In this document: positions 53,325-64,000 of the stretch, in pieces
Layout: every line of letters starts with the position of its first letter
How positions within the stretch are numbered: the first letter of the stretch is position 1
NCBI RefSeq assembly: GCF_040581485.1
Contig: NC_090129.1
Coordinates: forward strand, 22,574,764 to 22,638,763
Length of the DNA: 64,000 bases
From: Linepithema humile
Taxonomy: Eukaryota > Arthropoda > Insecta > Hymenoptera > Formicidae
Direction: 5' to 3'
The notes under the pieces: model-generated
The model's input: the letters and a program-made list of their open reading frames with translations, nothing else
The model's database searches: none
What the model was told of the DNA's origin: nothing
Made by a program: the position numbers and the translations under genes

Positions 53325-54239
53325 TCTCTATTTTCTTATTCGTGATATTATATATATAAATATGTTTAAGTAAAATATTTACATATCTTTATATATGTGT
53401 ATTTGCAGTTACACGCAATTATAAATATAAATTGTAAATGAATAGGACAGTAAAACAGAATGATTGAAGAATATCTTTAACAGGATATTCTTACATGCAT
53501 AATTAACTCTTCTTTTAATGAATATGCATTATTATGATTGCAAAGATTTTAAATTACTTAATATCTATGCCTATACTGGAAAAAAATGTGTATCGAGAAA
53601 CAAGACTAACGATTTGTCACTTGTAATAACATAACCACTTATATAAAAAAGTTTATATATATATAAAATATAAATTTGATATCTATAATATTCAATATTT
53701 GTGATATAAAAGAAGCAATTTCAATTAAACTCTTATAATATATATATTTATCTATAATATATATAATATATATTTAAGATAATACAAAATATACACTTAT
53801 TATTATTAGTATTATATTATTATTACATTATTTGTTATAATATATATTTTGTTATTGAATAATAATGCGTGTAAATGTACAAATGTAATATATCAGAAAT
53901 TATAAATATATGAGAAAACGAAATGGCATTTCAATCTATTTTTCAGCGATTTTAACATGTGTGATTTTTGTATTAAATTCTGTAAATATTAGAAAAATCT
54001 TAATATACATAAATATTAGGACTTAACATACATATATATAATTCATCTTTTACAACTTCGTTTAAAATTATATACTGAAGTATAATTATTCATTAACACA
54101 ATCGTACAAAACGCTGAACGTCGTATGGAATGCTTATTGAAGTTTTGATACACATCGTGACACGAAATGGCGTTAAAAATTTTTCTATACAGCTTTTAAA
54201 ATGATATATATAATTGCAGTTGTTTGTAAAAATAATTTT
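53325..54239. other. Short convergent intergenic gap
   Basis: About 0.9 kb of very AT-rich DNA with TATAT runs between the 3' ends of SVIP and the SMP/C2 gene. No gene seen. Confidence 0.6.
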
Positions 54240-54245
54240 TTTATT
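54240..54245 (-). terminator. Polyadenylation signal candidate for the SMP/C2 gene
   Basis: AATAAA on the - strand, about 135 bases after the stop codon at 54380. Confidence 0.45.
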
Positions 54246-54379
54246 CATTTCTTATACGAAAAATTTTGACAGTTTTCTAATCTTGATTATCCCGAGAAAT
54301 AAATTTTAAAAAGTCCCACGATTTGTATCAATGCGTGTTAGTTAGACGTACAACAGCAGTATCTGGTTTTCTTTAAATC

Positions 54380-57300
54380 TCATATTTTTCCTATCCGATG
54401 AACCGACCAAGAGCGAAACAGTTTTTTCGCCGATTTACTTTTAAACTCCCTTCCGTGTGCGATTTGTACTTCCAGCGAAGCGCCGTTATTTAGCGCCAAC
54501 CATGTGTGAACTTCATCACTAGCTGCGGAGACCCCTATACATATTTAAAAAGTAGATCTCATATAATATGTTAACAAACAACAAAAGCATTATGAATTAC
54601 AGGATATATATAACACACTATAAAATTTTATTATAATAAAAATAAAATTCAGATCTTATTTTACTAGATTTAGATATAAATTATATGTTTACGATCATAT
54701 TTTAATATATGCATACATTTTATGTTAAGAAAAAAAAATAATTAAAATATTATACCTAGTAGTTCGTGTAGGGTTACACGCCGACTGGCCAACAACTCCT
54801 TGCTGGCGCTCCTGATTTCAAATATCAGTAACGCTTGTCTCGGTACACCGTCACCGTCTATATGGAAATCTATACTGAACTGAGGATTAGGCATAGCCGG
54901 CAGGAGACGCGATTTGGCAATGGTTTTTCCACCATTAGGTGACATAACCTTTTCCGGACTGGTGCATCTAAAAATCTTTAATTTAATTACCTGTGAACTC
55001 ATTATGATCAATATTTAAGATACTTACGTTTGAAGCTTTACTCGGCAGTACAATTGAGCGATGTGCGCTACATGAAGACCTTGCGCCTGAAGAACTTTCC
55101 CTTCCACTCCAGAGTACTTTTCTCTAGTGCCGTTGACGATTTTTAAATCTACAGCATCAAACATTAATTTTATTTTATTTATTTCAGATTTTAGCATTAC
55201 ATTTTAAAAAACTAATTTTTTTTTTCTAGAAAAAGAGAGACTTACTACTTGCATGAAGTAGAAACTAATATTTTTATTTTATGAAACGGAATAAGAACGG
55301 CAAAAATCCGTAATGAAAATATTCACATAATGATGCGATGTTAATTTTCGACGCTACTAACCATTCGGCCTCAATCTTAACCGTGGACTGGGCTGTCTTA
55401 TCCTGCCTAACATGTCTGGTTGCGATACCGCGTGAGCCAAACCGGATTCCGACAAGAGTTCCGTCGCGTCAGCTTCCCCGCCGCCTCTGGGCTCCAGACT
55501 CAAGGTGATGCCCTTGCTGTCGTTCTTGTCTTCTATAGTTACTTCCGAACGAAATCTACGAAGTTTTAAACCCCTCTTCACCTACAATTACATAACGTGC
55601 CTTTTAAACTGATGTTTCGATCACGATAAGACTCGACGCGCTTACCTTCTGCTTCATCATGCGGAAGCTGTTGTACTGTGGTAACTTTTTGCCGAAGCTC
55701 TGTTCAGGACTCGGAGTCAAGCTGTGATGGGAGGACCGCCTCTCCGCGATTACTTTCGCCGTATCGGACTCATCGACGGAAGTATCCACAGCCGATTCCG
55801 CGATAACTTTCGGAATCCAGAAGGTCGATGAACCATTCATATCAGAATCCTTGCTGGTGATGCTAGCTTTATCTGTACCAAATGATAAAAAAATATGTCG
55901 ATATAGCGTCGGATAAAAACATTAAATATGTAGCAGATACTTCATAACGCGATATTACCTGATTGATTCGATGTAGTCGGCTTTAAGAGAGTGACAGTGC
56001 GCGGTGGAGGCGGTGGCGGTATGACTGGATCCAGATGCAGGCGTATTTTAGATTTCTCCATGGAAGGCCTTCGCACGATGCTCGACAAGGAGTCAGGCTC
56101 GGTGTTTAGACGAGAAGAATTGTCGCTGATATTGCTGGTTGCATACGTACTTTGCGTCTAGAAAAATCGTGATTTTTAGAATAAAACAGCAGCATATTAT
56201 TATTTTAATGTAATTTTACTAACAAAATATTATGCATGTTAAAGATATTGTGTGAATGTTACCTCGCATTCTTCCGACAAAACCTTAATTTTCAGCTCCA
56301 CAGATCCCGTTTTGGTTCCCCTGAGCGGGAACCAATGGGACTGATCGCTGTTCGATAGCTTTCTGATATCGTCGAGAGTCAGTGATACTTTCCCGAGGTA
56401 GTCCTTCATGCCGAAAGTATCGTGATCCCATAATACCTGTAAAAATTCATAAAAACTAATTAATTTCTTTATTCTTTCAATCTAGCAATTAAATCTCGAC
56501 AGAAAAATATGTATGAAATTACAATATCTAAAGCTTCTCCGGTCTTTGGCAAGCCCATGATGGAACTCTCGTCCCAGCAAGGATTCAGCGTCTTCTTCTT
56601 TATACTGCTCTTATACTTCGTTTCGTTATTCAATTTCAGTTCGCAGAAAGGATCACTAAAGCCATTTAGGTCCTTTGCGACGAGATCTTTCGCGCGCAAC
56701 AACGTTACCTCCATCAAACCGCTTCCGGTGGACAATAGACTGGATATGTCAGAGGAAGCGGGATCGATGTCCTTGTGTGTTAATAGCAGTTTCTGAAAAT
56801 ATTTTTAAAACTTGCGTTACATTTGTAATTCTATTATAATTTGTACAAATTTTCTATATTTGTAGAAATCTTTTTCTTTCAGATAAATGTAGGATAACTA
56901 ACAGCTTGTTGCATCCATGGTAAACTGTTCCGTTTGATTCTCGGCTCGTCGTCCAACGTAGTTGGAACTAAACTGCTTCTGCGACTGCTAACCACTTGTT
57001 GTATACTTTTAACAGGATAAAATAGAACGGAGACCGTCATGTTGGAGGCGACGTTCGAGCCACTGAGTGTAAGATCCTTTCTGACCATCCACGTCGTGTC
57101 CTTCGATAAAACATATTATTTTTTCATAATATTTCATAGAATGTGTGCGGCGTTATATAAAATTTTAAGAATGCAAAATGTATAAGAATGAGATAAGTCT
57201 ATATAATTTTTGTGAAATCTATTTTAAATAAATTAAAAATTATAAACTTATCTTGTTCTTATATTAAATCGTTTTATAGAGGATTAAATTACTTGAGATA

Positions 57301-60300
57301 GAGATAGCATGGCTAGTCCAAGCATATCTGTGTCCACCGATTTTGCAATATTCCACGAATAAATAACGAAGCTCAGCGAAACTTGAGTATAATCCTGCAC
57401 CAGAAATTGCGCTCTACAGTCCCAGACCGGGGACGTAGTCGAGCGGACGTAATGCGTCGTTTTGACCTGAAAACCCATAGAGAATACATCAATAGTTAAT
57501 ATACATAGGTATAATAATCAACATTCTAAAAATAATCGACGATATTGCAAGTCGTTTTTACCTTTTTCCGATTGTTGAACAGCATGCAATAGGGATTGCA
57601 CTGTGTAGTATCGCCGTTGAGATTGTCAGCGGAGTGAATATAAACCACTAATACCCCTGAAAGTTACGATATGTTAAACCATGAATAAATTCTCGTTTGT
57701 CGTCATCACAAAAACAAATGTATCTAAAGACTCTACGAATTCTCACGAAAAAGCAAACGATGAAGTACAAGACTTGTGTTATAAAAAATTCGGTAAATTT
57801 ACACAAATAAGATATAAAAATTACATGAATAATAACAGAAATATAATAAATAAATTTTGTAACTTTTATAAAAACATGTAGTTTTACAAAATTTCTTCAG
57901 TATATTTCCGTTATTAATCATATAACTTTTACTTCTTATTTGTGTAACTATCTGACCAAGCGTCTCGATATAATAAAACTATGAAGCGTAAATCTAATCA
58001 AACAACGCATTCATTGCAAAACAAAGACTAGAGAAACAGTCATGCTCACAACGCGCATTCATCACTCGATACTTCAATCAAGTTTACCTGCTCTGTGCGC
58101 TCTGTGACTAGAGTCTCGCGACACTGAAAATATTTTATACGATAATACCGATCGCACGAGAAAGATATACTTTACAGAGACACGTTCATTGTGACTTAAT
58201 CTCATCTGGTTTTTCTCTTTCATATTTTTAGTTACGTATTTCTTCATGTCTTTTTATATTACCTGCAAGATGCAAATTATCGGCTGTGAATTCTGGCTGC
58301 GGTAAATCGGGATCCAAGTGTGGGAGAGCGGTGTATTCTAATCGCGCGTTGATATTCGGGATGTTAGCGCTACTGCGGGATGGCTTTTTCTGTTGTAACA
58401 CAGTTTCAACGCTGTGAAACCGAGAGGAACAGATTAATAAGAATGTGAAGTCCGATACGAAACTTAATAATCGCACTAATGACATTAAATTGAAGAAATT
58501 AGCGGTTGAAGTGCACCGCTGGGCAATTAAGTGCTTAAAAGCGTAGCTTGTAGTTAAACGCCACTTACATTTGCGAGTTCTCCCAATCGTAAACTCCTAA
58601 TGCCAACTCGAACTGCGCCAAAGTGATGGTACTAACGAGCCGTTTCGCTTTCAACTTAATAGTGATTCTCTCGTTGTCCAATGACCCGACCAAGAATGAA
58701 ACGTCCTCGGACCACGCGGAGCTCAGATTCGAAGTGATTCGTCTCTGATCGCTTACCGTTACCACGAGCCATCTCACCTCATCGGCGACACTCGCTAACA
58801 ATAGAGAAAGGCTTGTTAGCAACTTTCCAACAAATTCATAATAATTCACAACAATAACTTACGCGTCAATTATAACAATTGCGTGTTTAATAATAATGTA
58901 GCAAATAAGATGCACCATTTAACTGATTATACTAAACAAAATTTTAAATTCGTTAACTATTTCTTTCTAAGTTTTAATTCTAGCGTACAGTAAAATCGAT
59001 CAAATATCTAACAAATTTTATAAAAGAGCATGTGACAAATTTTTATAACTTATATGTTACTAGAAGAACATAAATCATCTACTTTTTATATAAAATAATT
59101 TTTGAAACATTTGCGATTAATTTCGTGATTCTTTATAGCCAGAAAGGAAAAATTTAACACTTTAACGAGCTAAAAATATAACATGACTAATGCGCATATT
59201 GATTGGCCGAAAATGACCCTTTATTATCTATCATAAAGTAAACGATATCCATTTAACGAACGCTTACAAGGACAACCGTTCTGGCACAACACGACGGTGA
59301 GCACTCCTTGCGGCATGGAATTGGTCACGGAATCCAGTCCAGGACCCGGTCGCTCTCGCGCCCTCAAGTCCATCTCCAGGTGACCCGGATCGACCAGCCA
59401 GCTGGCCAGAGCATCCGTGACCACCGCGTGAATCCAGGTCTTGATCAGTGGCATCTCCATCATCTGCACCGCTCGCAGGATCCTCACGCTAAACCAGACG
59501 TCCGGCTTCTCCAGGAAACTTACGCTGAGCCCGGTCGCGTGCGGAAATGGCGCCGACGAGTTTAACGTTAGATTGACGATAATCGTGCCCGATAACGACA
59601 GCTTCTCCACCGCCAAGTCGATGTCCATCCCCATGCTATCGAGACATTTTCAAAAGATATTCACAAAATTGTCTCCACGTAAAAAATGCTTTCAGAAATT
59701 GAGAGAACTAATCAGAATTTTAATATAAAAATACAGAAATTTCTGAGATGGGCAGAAAATTTTAGATGGAATTATCTACATTTAATTTGGATCAAATAAA
59801 TTACAGTTGCAAAGGTAAAATAATATTTGCGTGAGGTGACGATGATATCCGCAAATCTCGAAATGTCTTCGAACGATTTTTGTTAACATAGTAAACGGCT
59901 TTCTTTCTCACCCTTTGCCAAACAACCGAGTGGTGATGAGCATGCGGAATTGCTCGCAGTCCAGCCGCACATCCGCTTCGACGGACAGTACAGTCCGGCC
60001 GGAATGGTGTGCATGGGGAAGGTCATCGTCGCTGCAGCAATCGAGTGTTCTCACGCGGGTGATGCATGGTGTCTGTTCGCCGAGAGTGAGTTCGCGTAAT
60101 TCTAATGGACCTGAAAAAAAAAACAAGGACCTTTCATGAGGAAGCCGCTAAACGAAGTAATGCGGAATCCTTCGAGCGATCGACGATTTATTTTTTCAGC
60201 GGACGTCAGAAATCCACCATTTCTCTCGTCGCTCGGATATTACCAAAGAATGTCCTTACCCAGTATACCAGGTTTGGCTTCATTAAGGAGAGGCTCCAGT

Positions 60301-63300
60301 CGTTCCTTCGCCAAGGAAAATATACTGGCGGCGCTGAACCTCCACCTAAAAAAATAACGTTTAATATACACAAGAGTCATCAACAATCTGCATTCTTTTG
60401 CACATTTTATCAATTTAATTAAGTTTTCGTTTCAGTTTATTTGCAAAAAGCTTTTTTAATCTCAGCTAAATTACATAGATTTTAACGGTCGCGTTAAATC
60501 TCTGCGAATAGATATCTCGCGGAGCGATGCGATGAGACATGATTCATTAAACATTCAGTTTAATTAAGCGAATGGTTAGATTTAATACGATAAAACGCTG
60601 TTTGAGATAAAACGCGTGAAAGATGCGTACTGACATTTTGTTGTCACGAGTGAGCTATTTTCAGAGTTTATCGCAAATGACATCTCAGTTTCGCCATCGA
60701 TAACAAGTCGATTTGAGTAATACTCGGTGACCCCCACGTGGTTTCGTGAATAGATTAAAAGGTAAAACCACAGATAGACGAATTAATACGTGTCTATCAT
60801 TTTTTAGGACATATTGATAACATCTTGTTGTCCCCAATTGTCCCCGTTTTTTATCGTGAATTTCATCGTTAAAAAGTTTGCTTGTACAATACGTTAAATA
60901 CAATTATCATTCGCATTCGCATCGTCAAATTTAATTCTCCAAATTTTCTATCAATTTAGTTATTATTGATAGACTACATTTTGAATCTTATTGTTAGAAT
61001 TTTGCAGAAAATTATTTTTTATACTTTTATATTATATCGTCCACAGGTGAAGACGCTAAATAGAATTTTATTGTTATCAGTCACGTCTGTGTTGCGCCGC
61101 ACGTATACGGAAATAGAATCTATCTGCAAGTTATTATCCAGACTTTCTGGATTTTACGGAATTCTATGGAGTGTGCGCTCTATTCTATAGAAACTCTTCC
61201 GAAGTCATTGTACGTCTCTGCGTTCGCACATGATCAAATAAACGCCGATGCGATCGCGCCGTCTGTTTCCTTTATGCGCACGTAGCGTATATAGCGTGTC
61301 GCTGAATTCACCGTTTTTTCCCACATGTAAATGTTCTCGCCAGTCGGCGAGAAGCCGCAGCCGGCTGTTCAGGAATGCTCGAACAGGTCTATCAACTATC
61401 CAAATAAGTAACACTTTTTTTACGCTTACTCCTGTCGCACTAGCAATTTTTAGCCAATGACAAGACGTTAAAAGGATCACGTGTGACGTGCGTCACTTGT
61501 ATTATCGTATGCTGTGCCAAAAATTGATTTTAAAACTCTTAGAGAGATTCCCCGCTATCATTATTTCCCCAACAAATAGAGAAAGAAATCTTTAATACGT
61601 TATGGTTATAAGTAAGGGACTTATCTTTATGATTATTAATTCTTCTCTATATCTGCAAATGCCGCATTAAAATTCAACGAGCTCATACGCGGCGACTTTT
61701 GCAAGCCGATGGCGTTTTACAGCTTATTTAATCGCGCCAATTTCAACATCGACGGTTCGTTCCGTACGACATATGTCAGCAGCTACGACGGGCAAGGATT
61801 TTATCGGCGGCACGAACGGCAGAAACGTGAAAGGCTACATCTATACACCACGTGTGGCAGGAATGTGGTGTGTTTACAAATGCGTATATAGTACTCGTTC
61901 TCGAACGAGGAGTTCATTCACCCATCCGTTGCGAGGACAATCACGGTGTATACTCATCGACATTATAATAGCATTATTACAAGCGAATTGCGGCCACACG
62001 AAAGAGCGGCTCGTGAATCCACGGGAAATATAACAATTACGGTCTCATCGCTATACTAAAACTCTCCAGGAATATTTCTCTTTTTATCATTTCTCTCGAT
62101 TCGATCGACGATAACGTGATACGAGCAATTCTATCTAAATAACCTTCTTTTTAATTTTGTATTAAGAAATATAGAGACGTTAATCAAATTTATTTATTAC
62201 AATTGATTTCTTCCACTTTTGCAGGCGACTTGTTGTTAAAATGTCAAGAAATTTTTCAACTTCTTATTTGTTTTAATTTAATCACAGAGTGACGTATATT
62301 AGCGCATTAGCATATATTTCTTTCTCAAGATCAAATTCTTCGATAATAGTTAAAAACTTACCACTTATTAAGGAGTAAACTGAGCCACTCGGCGGTCTCA
62401 TCTTTGTACAGGGCTCGTCTTCTGCGTAACCTGGCCAATTCGTGTTGCAATTCCGTTTGAAGGAGCCGGGACACTCTCGCCTTAATGACCGTCGCTGCCA
62501 GTGCCAAGACCAGAACCAGCCACGCCAACGACAGTCCCGCCGCTCCTATTATCCAGGTGATCGCGAGTGCCGCTCCGAGATACAGAGCGGTGCGGATTGC
62601 CTCTGCATCTCTCTGCAAGGAGATATTTCATTCGGTATATTCATACGCATGCATTTGCATGTATCAAATAAATATGAAGGCGCACACCGACCGTATCCGT
62701 TTCATCTTCCTGCCGCGCGCATCGTTTAATCCGCCGATAATCGAGCCGCATAATGCACTCAGAGTGTTGTATTAACATCGATGTTAATGACAAGACTAGA
62801 TCAATGCTAATTATCCATCATCCATTGTGAGGTAATTAATTCCCGACATATTGTGCGTGAGATAAAAGCGCTGATTGATATAATATTTAATTAGGATACG
62901 CTAAAATCGATCCCTCCTTTTACCCACTAGTATTACTATTAATATTTAATTATTCAAAGTTGTTTTAATTGTGCTCGATGCTTAATTAAAATTACATTAT
63001 TTTTTTAAACTATTTTAACTCTGATATTCTCTTCGTATAGATGCATATTTAACAATACGTTCTTAATTACTTGAATCAAATCAAATTTAAATATACAAAA
63101 ATAGCAGAGCAAGTGCAAAAAAATGTTAAGATATTTAAGAAATCGTTATAAAGTTTATTGTTATATTTTACAAAAAAAATATGGATAACGTAGGACCAAA
63201 TAGAATTTTTTTTTTTAGTTTATTCAATTTATATTACTTTCTATATTTATTTATGTTTTGTTAATTAATCCGTGGGAACAATTTATATGCAAAATTTTGA

Positions 63301-63711
63301 AATATAATCCTTTTACGTTCCATTTTCTCGATATTCATTTCACGTGAAGCAAGCAGACGGCGTACTGGATCCATTATACGCAATCTTGCCGTATTCAATA
63401 CAACGTAAAGGGACATTAGCGATACAAAACAACTCCGCAATGACAGTCCGCCCATTTATCGCAGCGTATCATTAACAGCAATTACCTCGAGACGTTAAGA
63501 CCGTGCGTACGTACGTAGGTATCACAATTTCAGAATATTCTCGGAAAATATTTTCGTCCCAGGACCCGTGAAGTGAAAGCGACGTCACGCGACACGTTCA
63601 AGACGTCGTATCTTTGTCTGGCTAGGATGTAGGACATGACTCCTGCGTGCTTACACGCGACGTCGCGTGCAACGCCGAAGAAGTTTCTCTGACGTCATCG
63701 AAGAGCGTCAT
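54380..63711 (-). CDS. SMP- and multi-C2-domain membrane protein (extended synaptotagmin/tricalbin-like)
   Basis: Exons: 63711-63655 (tentative), 62612-62362, 60345-60260, 60110-59912, 59635-59268, 58794-58569, 58411-58263, 57656-57562, 57466-57293, 57100-56903, 56792-56523, 56436-56263, 56157-55959, 55872-55646, 55581-55362, 55148-55028, 54967-54756, 54534-54380; about 1,126 aa. Residues 28-63 are a hydrophobic hairpin or double-pass ER anchor. Residues ~95-306 are an SMP lipid-transfer domain (TAEWLSLLLNKWW, EADVRLDCEQFRML). C2 domains follow at ~308-396 (degenerate), 446-555, 626-750 (KDLNGFSDPF, LWDHDTFGMKDYLG) and ~966-1075, with a Ser/Pro-rich linker at 750-965 that includes six prolines in a row. 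The family tethers ER to plasma membrane and moves lipids. Exact orthology (E-Syt, tricalbin or TMEM24/C2CD2-like) is not settled. Domain exons are firm; the first exon is weak. Confidence 0.9.
63655..63711 (-). CDS. Tentative first coding exon of the SMP/C2 gene
   Basis: The exon ending at 62362 begins after an acceptor at 62613 with no in-frame ATG near its start, so an upstream coding exon is needed. On the - strand, ATG at 63711 opens 19 codons (MTLFDDVRETS...) ending at a CGT followed by GTAAGC donor in the required phase 0. The surrounding 63.5-63.7 kb is CpG-richer, as a promoter would be. The true first exon could instead lie beyond the window. Confidence 0.35.
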
Positions 63712-64000
63712 TAACCTCGCGGTTGAATAATAAACCGTATGCGTAAAAAAAAAAACGAGTGGTTTTACGAGTTTATATTTTATAGATTTTGTCTAAAGAT
63801 AAAGAAAGCATAAGTCGAATAAAAACGACTTCTTATAAATGCGAAGATATTTCAAAAGTGGATATTTCAGTTAAGAAGGATTTTATCAAGTTGTTCTTTA
63901 AATATGCTTCGATAATTTTTGAATATGAGACATGTCGAATTTTTCCTACATTATATTAAAATTCTTGAATTGAATTTTAAAGGGACACAATTTTTCTCAC
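63712..64000. other. Upstream flank of the SMP/C2 gene
   Basis: AT-rich sequence with an A10 run near 63746-63756. No feature identified. Confidence 0.5.

Overview
This is a stretch of eukaryotic nuclear DNA from an insect, most probably a hymenopteran and possibly an ant. It is AT-rich, it has short introns with GT..AG ends inside the genes and long gene-free gaps between them, and CpG-containing words remain common. The phenoloxidase also reads like the hymenopteran type. The assignment to order is inference; the ant guess is weaker still. No bacterial, phage, CRISPR or plasmid features were seen.

Layout. Positions 1-1143 hold a likely 5' transcript exon on the + strand plus a possible small second exon; together they can encode only a 29-residue peptide. 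About 28.5 kb (1144-29709) then holds no gene that I can support, only simple repeats, an inverted-repeat element near 16.05-16.55 kb and scattered GC-richer blocks. A complete nine-exon prophenoloxidase gene lies on the - strand (35188 to 29710, 695 aa). A five-exon secreted somatomedin-B/thrombospondin-type-1 protein follows, also on the - strand (46697 to 37708, 324 aa). A complete U1 snRNA gene is at 48729-48890 (+). SVIP, the small VCP/p97-interacting protein, is at 52331-52940 (+, three exons, 81 aa). It converges tail to tail with a large - strand gene for an SMP-domain, multi-C2-domain membrane protein of the extended-synaptotagmin/tricalbin type (63711 or beyond to 54380, about 1,126 aa in 18 exons).

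The genes are not an operon and have no obvious joint pathway: they cover melanisation immunity, an extracellular matrix-type protein, splicing, p97/ER-associated degradation and ER membrane contact or lipid transfer. SVIP and the SMP/C2 protein are both expected at the ER, but sharing a locus is not evidence that they work together. I joined exons by hand; every listed junction keeps the reading frame and uses GT..AG ends. The first exon of the SMP/C2 gene and the short ORF at the left end are the weak points.

I found no convincing novel system. The most useful oddities are three evenly spaced POU-type octamers upstream of SVIP, the inverted-repeat element at 16 kb, a degenerate set of C2 domains in which only one keeps all five calcium-ligand aspartates, an arginine-rich tail on the somatomedin-B protein, and a phenoloxidase intron whose ends share a 9-bp duplication.
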